NCBI GenBank assembly: GCA_013376985.1
Contig: JACABB010000002.1
Span: 232,718 to 296,717 of the forward strand
Reading direction: 5' to 3'
Length of the DNA: 64,000 nucleotides
Source: Bacteroidales bacterium
GTDB lineage: Bacteria > Bacteroidota > Bacteroidia > Bacteroidales > Tenuifilaceae
Below, one piece after another: positions 36,701-45,033 of this stretch. Below the pieces are notes generated by a model. The model was not told where the DNA came from and ran no database searches. It was given only the letters and a program-made list of their open reading frames with translations. A program made the translations under genes and the position numbers. Numbering within the stretch: the stretch's first letter is position 1; the number at the start of each line of letters is the position of its first letter.

Positions 36701-38488
36701 ATTGGTGGAGTTATTAGTAAAATTAACGGTAAGGGGAGCACCGCCTTCAATAACATCGGTATTAAAGTTTGGGTCAATGAATTTTCCAACAATCAACTCA
36801 ATCTCCGATGAATCTTTTAGGTTACACACACCAGTGACAACTACCCTGTATTTTATCGAATGCGTTAAATTTCTTGCAATAGGAAAAGGACTTTGGGGGT
36901 CGTTAAGAAAATCGGTCGGAGTCCAATTATAACGAGTTCCCCCGTAAGCATAAAGTTGAGCTGAATCACCATAGCAAAGAAAGTCACCCGGATCTCCATT
37001 TCCAACAACAAATGCTTGAGGAGCAAATTTATTAAAGCCTGAAAAAAAACCATATTTACATGTAGTAGCAGCACTTCCATTTATAACACCCAAATGAAAC
37101 ATGTCAAGGGTGTTTGATATTACATGTTGGCCGAGACCTAGAGAACCTGCTCCTGTAGTTGGTATTCCTGCTGGCGGAATCCCAAAACGAGCAACCCTCC
37201 AAGGCGTTCCGGGAACAATTACGAAAGATGCAGGATTAATCAAAGCATTATTAACGACACCATCAACCAGAAAGTTATTTTCGGCACCATCTCTTACCAT
37301 TATTGTCAGATAAAGAGGAGTAGTATTTAATCGAGAAAAGGAAACCTTAGAGCTACCTGTGCAAACATCAATGGGTGGAATTATTGCTCCGCCTTGTTCA
37401 CAACCGAACCCTCCAACATGAAAAACATAGAAAGGTTTATAAGGATCACTGACACTTAAATGCGAGGCAATCTTCATGAATCCTGTTGGATGGGTAGCGA
37501 GAAATTGAACTTGATATTGTTGTCCTGCATTTAATGTAGTTGTTAGAACTCCATCAATGTATATAGGTGTGGCATTTTGAGTTGCTACAACATAAACAAA
37601 GTCATTATTGGTTAAAAAAGTTCTCATCACAATATACTCAGTACCAGTTAAATTTACTGGTATAATCTGATCTCCAATCACATCTTTACAACCACCAGTT
37701 GAATGATTGGCTGTGTCGTCCTTAAGGGTTATAGCAATTGGCTTATCGGATGTTATATGGGTGCCGGCCAATCTATTAGCCGCTAATTGACTTTTATTTT
37801 CAGGAAAAATTGATAAAGTTTGACCCTTATGGAGAATAAAATTTTTGGATGTGTTTGCGGCAATTGTAAAACCAGAATTACCATAACTAGCATTTTTTGT
37901 AGGGGTGACAGTTATCGTTGTATTATCCTCAGCAGCTACAATATCAATAGCAGAATATGGTTGTGCTGTTGCATCGGGACTACCATAATTACCATTAGCC
38001 CCATGTGTTTGGAATGGAGTGTAAAAATTTGTACCGAGAGCATTTTTCCCTTTTAGTACCCAGATATCTGAATTTAAAGAATTATTTATATCGTAATAGG
38101 CCGTAATTTGACTTGTAGATGTTATATAAAGACCAAAATTATTAATGCCCGAAGCATTAAGTGGTTTATTTTCAAGTTTATTTTGCTCTGTATTAGAAGA
38201 ATATATCCAATTTGAAAGATCTAAAGAGTGAGCAGAATTGGCAGGAATGTTTAAAATAATATCTGGAAATTGGACTGGATTGGCTGGCATTCTTACCGTT
38301 ACTGTTGCTGGTAAATTGGATGTTGCAAAATTTATACTTGCCGGAATTCCACCCGGAAAGCCATGGTTAACAGTAATTTCAGGCACCACAAACCAAAATT
38401 CGGTATCGGCTTGGGAATAAACTTTGTTTGGTATTAAAGAACTGAATAAAATGGTCAATAGAGAGATAAAAAGTAAATTCTTTTTCAT
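33734..38488 (-). CDS. Giant secreted protein: IgGFc-binding-like domain, PKD repeats, type IX sorting domain
   Basis: 1584 aa from the ATG at 38488, which begins a signal peptide ending NKVYSQ (about residue 26); earlier in-frame codons are not used. Residues about 27-500 resemble the IgGFc-binding N-terminal domain (DTEFWFVVPE, SAIDIVAAEDNTTITVTP, GEQYxV-type turns). Eight PKD-like repeats of 80-95 residues follow (about 566-1280), most with a GCSPL-x-V-x-F start and a W-D-F turn. Then three repeats with LGxDxxICEG...LWNxGxTS...GxYSVxVTN (about 1281-1490), and a C-terminal type A sorting domain (about 1500-1584, YPNPVTEVLNI to KKVIIQKK). It should cross the outer membrane by the type IX system and act as a surface adhesin or matrix protein (inference). 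Confidence 0.88.
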   Translation of the reverse strand: MKKNLLFISLLTILFSSLIPNKVYSQADTEFWFVVPEITVNHGFPGGIPASINFATSNLPATVTVRMPANPVQFPDIILNIPANSAHSLDLSNWIYSSNTEQNKLENKPLNASGINNFGLYITSTSQITAYYDINNSLNSDIWVLKGKNALGTNFYTPFQTHGANGNYGSPDATAQPYSAIDIVAAEDNTTITVTPTKNASYGNSGFTIAANTSKNFILHKGQTLSIFPENKSQLAANRLAGTHITSDKPIAITLKDDTANHSTGGCKDVIGDQIIPVNLTGTEYIVMRTFLTNNDFVYVVATQNATPIYIDGVLTTTLNAGQQYQVQFLATHPTGFMKIASHLSVSDPYKPFYVFHVGGFGCEQGGAIIPPIDVCTGSSKVSFSRLNTTPLYLTIMVRDGAENNFLVDGVVNNALINPASFVIVPGTPWRVARFGIPPAGIPTTGAGSLGLGQHVISNTLDMFHLGVINGSAATTCKYGFFSGFNKFAPQAFVVGNGDPGDFLCYGDSAQLYAYGGTRYNWTPTDFLNDPQSPFPIARNLTHSIKYRVVVTGVCNLKDSSEIELIVGKFIDPNFNTDVIEGGAPLTVNFTNNSTNAAQNYWDFNSDGDLTDAGEGLINSPTFSHVFDNTTNDTIRYNITLLITDETSTCYKQQTKSILVYPHIKADYSTTIADANHCNPLNVSFNSTSNPIGSSYRWDFGDGESSNLANPDHTFNNQNLVATTYNIKLVVKDKYNYYKDSITKSITVQPYLKADFAIDRTEGCSPLTVSADNISKGNMSNFFWDRDGDGTYEYSAPAPTGWSLSYINPTITNTQKIVAIKLKAVNAAGCSDISSKSITIFPPVTASFTINNNGNPLGCSPLKLDFTSTTTNSNIFKWSVDSDSISNTQNLVDTFENLSATPITKIIILKASNDYGCSAIQSSNVIIQPYVNADISIVNQVGCSPLTTSFDNTSSAGSSIFQWDIENNGTIDFLTRNIPPQVFTNITTNLQVRTVPIKLTASNPAGCTSSIIKTISVNPQSTASFTYIDNGNDNHCSPLLAGFASTVTNTETYQWEFGAFGTSTSADTSFSFLNNGNIDITVPIKLTTNNGFGCSASTTQNIIVRPSVKALFTLDNFEGCPPFNTNVDASTSTGPITNYTWNFDGTMYTGLNQVFTNSINSTGYNINRKIKLYVSNGFCSDTIYKSIVVHPQVDAKYTALPNLSGCSPLVVNFENKSTLLGTTTPINNILWDFNDNNTSNATITSHTFINSDSNNPKTFDVTIKATSNDGCINTATSNITVKPTPIVNLGIDQQICEGNHVSLDAQNDGMNFLWNNGSTSRTINASSTGEYSVAVTNSFGCTQKDTMKLTVNPKPVVDLGVNKSICEGDSAILDAGNFGSEHLWNTNETSQVITVFSPGTYSVMVTNPDNCSNSDEVQVTVNPKPYLDLGSDKINTSLPYTLNANTGNVTYLWSTGETTPSIVVNSFGKYSLTVTNSFGCKAYDETEIMITINVETSDESNTSVLVYPNPVTEVLNINVESKNIDVYTVELIDPISRVVRKLVSESTKSFKAKMDIHDLTSGIYLLKVSTNKGSITKKVIIQKK

Positions 38489-38575
38489 AAAATCATATTT
38501 AACTTTCAAAGCTAGCAAAAGTTTTTTGTCTATGTGGTATGTAAAAACATATAAATTTGTAATTGCTATAAAATA

Positions 38576-38603
38576 GAAAAGCCCCGGAAAATCGAGGCTT
38601 TTC
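38576..38603 (-). terminator. Terminator after tsf
   Basis: GAAAAGCCTCG with CGGGGCTTTTC on the minus strand, 11 pairs with one G-U, 22 bp after the tsf stop. Confidence 0.85.
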
Positions 38604-38624
38604 AAGAAATATTAAAATTTATTT

Positions 38625-39455
38625 CTAAGCGTTCAAAGAAACTCTCTTAAAGCCAGTAACGGTAAGATCTTTGTTAACTGACTTTAGATAACCACCAACG
38701 GTCATCTTATTATCTTTTACAAAGTCTTGGTTAAGCAGAGTACTCTCTTTATAGAACTTCTGAAGTTTACCTTCAGCAATTTTATCGAGCATGTTCTCTG
38801 GCTTACCCTCAAGGCGTGCTTGTTCACGACCAATTTCAAATTCTTTCTTGCGAAGTTCTTCGGTTACATCACCTTTATCAATCGAAACAGGACTCATTGC
38901 AGCAATTTGCATTGCAACATCTCTACCAACCTGTGTATCAATATCAGCAATATTTAAGCCAACAAGAGTAGCTAATTTATTCCCTGAATGTATATACGCA
39001 ACAACTTTTGCAGCATCAATTTTTTCAAAAAATGAAAGTTCAAACTTTTCACCTGTAACACCTGATTGATCCAGTACAAGGTCACCAATCTTTCGACCTT
39101 TAATCTCCAATGCTTTTAAAGCCTCAAGATCTGCAGGTTTCTTATCAATTGCTACATCCAACATACTAGTTGCAAGAGCAATAAAATCGTTATTTTTTGC
39201 AACAAAGTCTGTTTCACAATTTAGAACAATCATAGCGCCATGATTTCCTGCTGCATTAACTTTAGCAAGAGCAACACCTTCGCCTGCTTCACGATCAGCT
39301 CGCTTATTAGCAATTGCTTTTCCACGTTCACGAATAAGTTCAATAGCTTTTTCAAAATCACCATTTGCTTCTACAAGGGCGTTCTTGCAATCCATCATGC
39401 CTGCTCCGCAAGCCTTTCTTAATTTTGCAACGTCAGCTGCTGTTATTTCGGCCAT
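38625..39455 (-). CDS. tsf: Elongation factor Ts
   Basis: Guanine-nucleotide exchange factor for EF-Tu. 276 aa with N-terminal UBA-like helix (ADVAKLRKACGAGMMDCKNAL), the core TDFVAKN contact motif and the C-terminal coiled part. It follows rpsB by 31 bp, as in most bacteria, and ends at a clear terminator. Lower-copy EF-Ts lengths of 270-330 aa are normal for the phylum. Confidence 0.97.
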   Translation of the reverse strand: MAEITAADVAKLRKACGAGMMDCKNALVEANGDFEKAIELIRERGKAIANKRADREAGEGVALAKVNAAGNHGAMIVLNCETDFVAKNNDFIALATSMLDVAIDKKPADLEALKALEIKGRKIGDLVLDQSGVTGEKFELSFFEKIDAAKVVAYIHSGNKLATLVGLNIADIDTQVGRDVAMQIAAMSPVSIDKGDVTEELRKKEFEIGREQARLEGKPENMLDKIAEGKLQKFYKESTLLNQDFVKDNKMTVGGYLKSVNKDLTVTGFKRVSLNA

Positions 39456-39486
39456 TGTATTATAAGTTTGTTAAATTCGACTAGTA

Positions 39487-40329
39487 TTATTCTTCCGTTT
39501 TTTCTTCATCATCAGCCGTTGGTTCTTCAACCTCAGATTTTTCCTCGTCGCTAGTTATGGGTTTTTTACCTTTGCGAGCACGAGTATGATGGGTTTGCTC
39601 ATCTTTTCTTTCATTCTGAGCTGGTTCTTTTTCTTTCTCTGCTTTACGCTCCTCAAGACCTTCCTGAATAGCTTTAGACATGATATCAACAATCAACGAA
39701 ATTGATTTTGAAGCATCATCATTAGCAGGGATTACAAAGTCTATTAATGAAGGATCGCAGCAGGTATCAACCATAGCAAAAACTGGAATGCTAAGCCTTT
39801 TTGCTTCGCGAACAGCAATATACTCCTTCTGAACATCAACAACGAAAAGTGCTGCAGGAAGTCTGTTCAAATCTGAAATTGAACCTAAGTTCTTTTCAAG
39901 TTTTGCACGTTGACGGGTTATCTGGAGTTTTTCACGTTTTGATAAGTTCTCAAATGTTCCATCAGTAGCCATCTTGTCAATTGATGACATTTTTTTAACG
40001 GCTTTACGAATGGTAGGGAAGTTGGTCAACATACCGCCTGGCCAACGTTCAGTTACGTATGGCATGTTTACCTGTTTTACTCTCTCTGCAACAATTTCTT
40101 TAGCCTGTTTCTTGGTTGCTACGAAAAGAACTTTGCGCCCTGACTTTGCAATTTGCTTAAGAGCTGCGGCAGCTTCATCAATTTTTACAGAAGTTTTCTG
40201 TAAGTCAATGATATGGATACCGTTGCGTTCCATAAAAATGTATGGAGCCATTTTAGGATTCCATTTGCGCTTTAAGTGGCCAAAATGCACACCAGCGTCG
40301 AGTAACTCATTAAAGTTTGTCCTAGACAT
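39487..40329 (-). CDS. rpsB: 30S ribosomal protein S2
   Basis: 280 aa. N-terminal LLDAGVHFGHLKRKWNPKM, the RWPGGMLTNF motif and PVFAMVDTCCDP are diagnostic. The last 55 residues form an acidic/Lys-rich tail (EKEKEPAQNERKDE, then E/D-rich to the end) that is common in Bacteroidota S2 and absent from E. coli S2. It heads the rpsB-tsf pair. The 106-bp gap upstream can fold into a multi-stem leader and may carry feedback control. Confidence 0.97.
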   Translation of the reverse strand: MSRTNFNELLDAGVHFGHLKRKWNPKMAPYIFMERNGIHIIDLQKTSVKIDEAAAALKQIAKSGRKVLFVATKKQAKEIVAERVKQVNMPYVTERWPGGMLTNFPTIRKAVKKMSSIDKMATDGTFENLSKREKLQITRQRAKLEKNLGSISDLNRLPAALFVVDVQKEYIAVREAKRLSIPVFAMVDTCCDPSLIDFVIPANDDASKSISLIVDIMSKAIQEGLEERKAEKEKEPAQNERKDEQTHHTRARKGKKPITSDEEKSEVEEPTADDEEKTEE

Positions 40330-40350
40330 TTTGTTTTAGTTTAGAATTAT

Positions 40351-40413
40351 GGCAATCGCTCAGTAGTCCCGAATATCGGAAGTCTGTGCAATTTAGTAAC
40401 TAAACTGCTTGCC
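40351..40413 (-). promoter_or_regulatory. Structured leader upstream of rpsB (candidate autoregulatory RNA)
   Basis: On the minus strand an outer stem GGCAA/TTGCC and CAGT/ACTG closes over two inner hairpins, TTAGT-ACTAA and CCGA-TCGG (40369-40379), ending about 20 nt before the rpsB start. Ribosomal operons are often regulated by such leaders; no named family is claimed. Confidence 0.4.
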
Positions 40414-40435
40414 AATAATTATTATTAAAAATCGA

Positions 40436-40822
40436 TTAACGTTTGCTGAACTGGAATCTCTTTCTTGCTTTTGGCTGACCTGGTTTCTTACGCTCAACTT
40501 CGCGTGGATCACGGGTCATAAAGCCTTCTGCTTTAAGAGCTGGTTTATATTCAGGATTGTGCAAAATAAGTGCACGGGCAATTCCTAAACGTAGTGCCTC
40601 AGCCTGACCTTTAACTCCACCGCCATCAAGATTTACATTGATGTCGAAATTTGCAGTTAAATTTAGAACTTGAAGAGGTTGTTTTACTACGTACTGCATC
40701 AACTCTGATGGAAAATAATCTTTTAATTCTCTTCCGTTTATAGTGATGTTGCCTTTTCCTTCATTGAGATAAACACGGGCTACAGCAGATTTTCTTCTAC
40801 CTATTGCATTAAGTACCTGCAT
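40436..40822 (-). CDS. rpsI: 30S ribosomal protein S9
   Basis: 128 aa. [32 protein letters not shown], and the basic C-terminus ending [11 protein letters not shown], which reaches the P-site tRNA, all match the family. It starts 6 bp after rplM and is translated with it; rpsB follows after 106 bp. Confidence 0.97.
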   Translation of the reverse strand: MQVLNAIGRRKSAVARVYLNEGKGNITINGRELKDYFPSELMQYVVKQPLQVLNLTANFDINVNLDGGGVKGQAEALRLGIARALILHNPEYKPALKAEGFMTRDPREVERKKPGQPKARKRFQFSKR

Positions 40823-40828
40823 ACTCTA

Positions 40829-41284
40829 CTATTTTAATGAACTTAAGGTTATTACTTTAGGCTTTTGAGCCTCATGTGGATGCTCAGTACCAGCATAAAC
40901 ATAAAGGTTTCTGTAAAGAGCAGAAGCCAATTTGTTTTTTGGGAGCATACCTTTAACTGCATGTTCGATAACGGCGATTGGCCGTTTCTTAAGCATCTCT
41001 TTTGGGGTTGAAAATCTCTGTCCTCCAGGAAATCCTGTGTGACGAATGTAAACCTTGTCGGTTAATTTCTTCCCTGTTAGGCGGATTTTTTCAGCATTGA
41101 TGATAATCACATTATCACCACAATCAACATGCGGGGTGTAATTTGCTTTGTACTTTCCACGAAGAATATTGGCTACTTTACTTGAAAGTCTACCTAAAAC
41201 CTCGTTGTTGGCATCAATTACTACCCACTCTTTGTTAACAGTGGCTTTATTTGCCGATACCGTTTTGTAACTCAAAGTGTCCAC
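40829..41284 (-). CDS. rplM: 50S ribosomal protein L13
   Basis: 151 aa, standard length. Motifs: VVIDANNEVLGRLSSKVANILRGK, CGDNVIIINAEKI and MLPKNKLASALYRNLYVYAG. The start codon is GTG at 41284; the minus-strand sequence before it carries AAAGGAG, 7 nt upstream, one of the few clear Shine-Dalgarno sites in this AT-rich, leader-poor window. It is first of the L13-S9 pair. Confidence 0.96.
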   Translation of the reverse strand: MDTLSYKTVSANKATVNKEWVVIDANNEVLGRLSSKVANILRGKYKANYTPHVDCGDNVIIINAEKIRLTGKKLTDKVYIRHTGFPGGQRFSTPKEMLKKRPIAVIEHAVKGMLPKNKLASALYRNLYVYAGTEHPHEAQKPKVITLSSLK

Positions 41285-41355
41285 GTTTAAACTCCTTTGT
41301 TTAAGTTAATAACTTGTTCTTTCCTATGATACAAGTGGTTATAATAAGCGGGATG

Positions 41356-41386
41356 CAAAAATACAATTATTTATTTAAACCACAAT
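41356..41386 (-). promoter_or_regulatory. Promoter of rplM-rpsI (ATTG-N19-TATTTTTG)
   Basis: On the minus strand ATTG, 19 nt, then TATTTTTG (exact TAnnTTTG), about 75 nt before the rplM start. Confidence 0.6.
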
Positions 41387-41490
41387 AATAACCGAATAAA
41401 TTATTTCGTAAAACTAATTATTATATCCAAAAATACTCCACGTGCTACTCGCAATAATTTTTTTCTACTTTTGGAGTTAATACTTATGCA

Positions 41491-43074
41491 ATGCTATTTA
41501 CAACTAAAACCCATAGATTCTTTTTCCTGCTGGGTCTTGCCCTTAGCCTATGTGCATTACCTTATTCTCCTTTTGCATTAAGTGTAGGACTAATAACTTT
41601 AGCTGTGAATTGGCTTCTGGGTGGCTTTTGGGTTGATAAAATAAATCGTTTTATCAATCGTAAAACTCTTTGGGCGTTTTTACTTGTTTATTTATCAATT
41701 ATTATTGGTTTTTTTTACTCGGATAATATAAATTATGCACTAAAAGAACTTCGCCTTTGGTTACCATTACTATTTATACCCGTTATTCTTACTACGAGCG
41801 AGCCTCTTAAACGTGAAGAGTTTAAGTTTTTACTCTTGATGTTTTGCTTATCAGTGTTTGTAGCTACCATAATCAGTTTTTCAATTTACTTAAGGGAATT
41901 TTCCATTGGAAGTCAAAATGTTAGAGCGATATCTCCTTACGTATCTCATATTAGACTTTCTTTAATGATTCTCTTTTCCATCTTCATTCTTAGTTATTCT
42001 ACTTTTACAAATAAATTTCTTAGTAGTTATTTGGTTAAATCAATACTATTTATTGTTACACTTTGGTTTATCACCTTTCTTTTCATCCTCCAATCTATAA
42101 CAGGAATTGCCATATTAGGCATAGTATCTTTATTTTTGGCGATTCGCTGGATTTCATCTGTTAAGGACATTGTTCTGAAGTTTTGTATCATTGTTGGCTT
42201 AAGTTTATTAGTGCTTGTTGGGGTTTCATATTTGACTCACACCGTTGATAGATACTTTACTAGAAATAAAGTTGACTTTAAGAATTTACCTAAAACAACT
42301 CCCAATGGGAATTTGTATACTCAGGATACTATAAGCAAGCAGTATGAGAATGGAAATCTTGTTTGGATAAACATTTGTTACCCTGAATTAAAAAGGGAGT
42401 GGAATAGGGTTAGTAAATTTTCTTTTGATAGTAAAGATGCTGATGGGCAAAGAGTAGAATTAACATTAATTCGATATCTCACATCAAAAGGCATAAGAAA
42501 AGATTCCGTTGGTATCGCTCAATTAGATTCAATTGATGTTCAATTGATCGAGAGAGGCGTAGCGAGTATTATCTATAGAGATCATAAGATTGGGATTTAT
42601 CCTCGGTTTTACCAGATAATGTGGGAAATAGATTCATACCTTACTCGTGGTTTGGTTGGTGGTAGTTCCTTGGTTCAGCGATATGTTTTCTTTAAAGCAT
42701 CATGGCATGTTATTAAAAATCATTTTTTGTTCGGAGTAGGAACGGGTGATGGAGCAGATTTCTTGAATGAATACTATAGATCATCAGGGATTAATCTTGA
42801 GCCGGAATATTGGGCTATCTCTCACAATGAGTTTTTAACTATCTGGATAGCATCGGGTTTATTTGGATTATTTTTATTTCTTGTAGGATTATTTTACCCA
42901 TTTTTTTCAGAAAAAAAGTATAAAATATTTCTTTGCCTAGTTTTTCAAATAATAGTAGTTGCATCGATGTTAAATGAGGATACATTCGAAACACATATTG
43001 GTGTTTCGTTTGCTGCCCTTTTTTATTCAATTCTATTTTTTAGTTACGATTTCAATGATAATAAGCAGGAGTGA
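41491..43074 (+). CDS. O-antigen ligase/polymerase-family membrane protein (Wzy_C-like)
   Basis: 527 aa with about 10 TM helices. A large extracytoplasmic loop (about 255-410) precedes FLFGVGTGDGADFLNEYY and WAISHNEFLTIW, the loop-and-helix pattern of O-antigen ligase/Wzy proteins, which transfer or polymerise lipid-linked glycans. Which glycan is unknown and no glycosyltransferases are adjacent. The stop overlaps the next start by one base (TGATG at 43072), so the glycosylase gene is coupled to it although the functions are unrelated. Confidence 0.78.
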   Translation: MLFTTKTHRFFFLLGLALSLCALPYSPFALSVGLITLAVNWLLGGFWVDKINRFINRKTLWAFLLVYLSIIIGFFYSDNINYALKELRLWLPLLFIPVILTTSEPLKREEFKFLLLMFCLSVFVATIISFSIYLREFSIGSQNVRAISPYVSHIRLSLMILFSIFILSYSTFTNKFLSSYLVKSILFIVTLWFITFLFILQSITGIAILGIVSLFLAIRWISSVKDIVLKFCIIVGLSLLVLVGVSYLTHTVDRYFTRNKVDFKNLPKTTPNGNLYTQDTISKQYENGNLVWINICYPELKREWNRVSKFSFDSKDADGQRVELTLIRYLTSKGIRKDSVGIAQLDSIDVQLIERGVASIIYRDHKIGIYPRFYQIMWEIDSYLTRGLVGGSSLVQRYVFFKASWHVIKNHFLFGVGTGDGADFLNEYYRSSGINLEPEYWAISHNEFLTIWIASGLFGLFLFLVGLFYPFFSEKKYKIFLCLVFQIIVVASMLNEDTFETHIGVSFAALFYSILFFSYDFNDNKQE

Positions 43075-43595
43075 TGGCAAGACGTTTAGAATTTGATTTC
43101 TATAATCGGGATGTTCTTGAGGTTGCTCCCGAATTAGTTGGAAAAACGTTAGTTCGCTCTTTCAACGATGGTTTAATTCAACGCTTTATTATAACAGAAG
43201 TTGAGGCATATCGAGGTGCTGAGGATTTAGCCTGTCATGCGAGCAAAGGGCGTACACCTCGAACAGAAGTGATGTTTCGTTCTGGTGGATTGGTATACGT
43301 ATACCTTATATATGGTATGTATTGGATGCTAAATATTGTTACAGGAGAAACGAATAATCCACAAGCAGTTCTTATTCGCGGGTTGGAAGATTGTTATGGT
43401 CCTGGAAGGCTAACTAAGAAACTAATGATAGGTAAAGATTTTTATGGAGAGAATCTAATGGAATCACAAAGGCTTTGGGTCGAAGAAAATAACAATAAAT
43501 ACAACATTAATAGAGCACCGAGAATTGGAGTGGATTATGCCGGTGAGTTTTGGTCATCTAAACCTTGGCGGTTTTTTACTAATAATATAAAATAG
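43074..43595 (+). CDS. DNA-3-methyladenine glycosylase (AAG/MPG family)
   Basis: 173-aa base-excision enzyme that removes alkylated purines. VLEVAPELVGKTLVR, the catalytic Glu in ITEVEAYRG, HASKGRTPRTEVMF, YVYLIYGMYWMLNIVT and GPGRLTKKL match the Mpg family; it is a little shorter than usual at the C-terminus. The ATG at 43074 overlaps the upstream stop; a GTG one codon earlier is possible. It is 6 bp before the dehydrogenase gene. Confidence 0.93.
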   Translation: MARRLEFDFYNRDVLEVAPELVGKTLVRSFNDGLIQRFIITEVEAYRGAEDLACHASKGRTPRTEVMFRSGGLVYVYLIYGMYWMLNIVTGETNNPQAVLIRGLEDCYGPGRLTKKLMIGKDFYGENLMESQRLWVEENNNKYNINRAPRIGVDYAGEFWSSKPWRFFTNNIK

Positions 43596-43601
43596 AGTAT
43601 T

Positions 43602-44543
43602 ATGAATATTGTCTTTGCAGAACCAATAGGTTTAACGGTTTCTCAAAAAAAATCTTTTGTTGAAGAGATTGAAGAATTAGGTCATTCTGTTAGGTTCTTT
43701 GATAATATACCTTCCAGTCAAGATGATCTGATAAAACGTATTAAAGACTTTGATGTCCTCGTAATAAGTAATTATAAAATTGCTTCTGAAGTGATTGAGG
43801 CATCTGAAAATCTCAAGATGATTGCGGTAGCCTTTACGGGAGTTGATCATATTCCAATGGATTTATGTCGATCAAAGGGAATAGTTGTTTGTAATGCTGC
43901 TGGTTATAGCACTCAAGGAGTTGCTGAATTGGCTATTGCATTATCGATCAACTTATATAGAAAGATTATTCCGCTAGATAATGCCACCCGATTAGGTCGA
44001 ACCAGAGATGGTTTTCTCGGCGGGGAATTAAATGGGAAAATATTTGGAATTATTGGTTTGGGAGCTATAGGAGAGAGAGTTGCAAGACTTGCATTGGCAT
44101 TTGGTTGTAAGGTTATAGTCTGGTCTAGAAACGTAAAGGCTTTGGAGGGGGTTGATTTTGTTGAACTCGAATATCTACTTAAAAATGCTGATATTGTTTC
44201 TCTTCATTTACCCTTAACCGATAAAACCCTCGGTTTAATTAACGAAAGTAATTTAAAACTAATGAAACCAAGCGCAGTACTCATAAATACTGCAAGAGGT
44301 CCAATAGTAGATTCTAAGGCACTTGCAAATGCGCTAAAAACAGGGATTATAGGTGGCGCAGCAATAGATGTATACGAACACGAACCTCCAATTGAGGAGA
44401 ACCATCCATTGTTCTCTGTGGGTAATACTATTTTACTGCCTCACATTGGTTTTGCAACTAAAGAGGCGATTTGTGCAAGAAGTGATATTGTCATCAATAA
44501 CATCAAATCATGGATAACTGGAAAAACTGAAAATCAGGTGTAA
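43602..44543 (+). CDS. D-2-hydroxyacid dehydrogenase
   Basis: 313-aa NAD(P)-dependent oxidoreductase. The Rossmann motif is GLGAIGERVARLALAFG, catalytic residues are Arg in NTARGPIVD, Glu in DVYEHEPP and His in LPHIGFATKEA. It belongs to the phosphoglycerate/hydroxypyruvate/lactate group; the single-domain length (no ACT domain) points to a hydroxypyruvate- or glyoxylate-type enzyme, but substrate is not settled. It ends the three-gene plus-strand run begun at 41491. Confidence 0.9.
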   Translation: MNIVFAEPIGLTVSQKKSFVEEIEELGHSVRFFDNIPSSQDDLIKRIKDFDVLVISNYKIASEVIEASENLKMIAVAFTGVDHIPMDLCRSKGIVVCNAAGYSTQGVAELAIALSINLYRKIIPLDNATRLGRTRDGFLGGELNGKIFGIIGLGAIGERVARLALAFGCKVIVWSRNVKALEGVDFVELEYLLKNADIVSLHLPLTDKTLGLINESNLKLMKPSAVLINTARGPIVDSKALANALKTGIIGGAAIDVYEHEPPIEENHPLFSVGNTILLPHIGFATKEAICARSDIVINNIKSWITGKTENQV

Positions 44544-44587
44544 ATAATAAAATGATTAAAAAATTTGTATAAAAATTATCTGAACTG

Positions 44588-44617
44588 TTTGGATAAAAAA
44601 AAATTATATTACATTTG
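44588..44617 (+). promoter_or_regulatory. Promoter of tRNA-Asn (TTTG-N18-TACATTTG)
   Basis: TTTG (44588-44591), 18 nt, TACATTTG (44610-44617); exact consensus with an 18-nt spacer, 38 nt before the tRNA. Confidence 0.75.
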
Positions 44618-44654
44618 CACCGCTAAACCCAAAAAGGAGTATGCATTATAACAC

Positions 44655-44728
44655 TCCTCATTAGCTCAGTTGGTTAGAGCACCTGACTGTTAATCAGGGG
44701 GTCCTAGGTTCAAGTCCTAGATGAGGAG
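44655..44728 (+). tRNA. tRNA-Asn (anticodon GTT)
   Basis: 74 nt. Acceptor TCCTCAT with ATGAGGA, discriminator G; D-loop AGCTCAGTTGGTTAGAGC; anticodon stem CTGACT-GTT-AATCAG; T-arm CTAGGTTCAAGTCCTAG. CCA is not encoded. Confidence 0.96.
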
Positions 44729-44730
44729 CG

Positions 44731-44757
44731 AGCCTCGATGAAAATCGGGGCTTTTTT
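44731..44757 (+). terminator. Terminator of tRNA-Asn
   Basis: AGCCTCGAT and ATCGGGGCT (one G-T) around GAAA, then a T-run, directly after the tRNA. Confidence 0.9.
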
Positions 44758-45033
44758 ATTTCTTAAAAAACTACCTCGAAGCAAAATTAACCGAAAGAGA
44801 TTACTAAGGGATAAAACACAAATGTCGCTTACCTCTTGATTATACAACAATTCATCAGTTTATCTATTTACAAACTTCTCTTTTACTTTTCGCTCGCCTC
44901 CTATTGACATGTATCAACCCAAAACATGCCCAGAAACATAAAGAATTATTGGTTGCGTAAGGTTTTTTTTCGGAAAATTACAATAGGTAAATAAAACACT
45001 TATCTTGTTTCGTATAACACAAATTCAAAATCT
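44758..45033. other. Gap between tRNA-Asn and sdh, holding repeat copy 2
   Basis: No gene. The only notable item is the inverted second copy of the dispersed repeat; TATCTTG near 45001 is a weak promoter-like match before sdhC. Confidence 0.5.
44900..44960 (+). repeat. Dispersed ~60-bp repeat, copy 2
   Basis: Inverse of 19455-19512 with about 54 of 61 positions identical. Reading the plus strand gives ...H-A-Q-K-H-K-E-L-L-V-A-stop, like the other copy, with only a synonymous change in the last Ala codon. It lies 170 bp downstream of tRNA-Asn. Confidence 0.7.

Noticed and set aside
33980..36800. Regular repeats that might be a CRISPR array
   Set aside because: Units are 240-290 bp, diverged and coding (PKD and Ig-like); no short identical repeat with unique spacers.
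34404..38420. Plus-strand open frames within the PKD gene
   Set aside because: Antisense to a single continuous, domain-rich reading frame; repeats make long shadows.
39430..39442. AACGTCAGCTG match to the inverted-repeat core
   Set aside because: It is inside tsf codons with no partner arm; coincidence.
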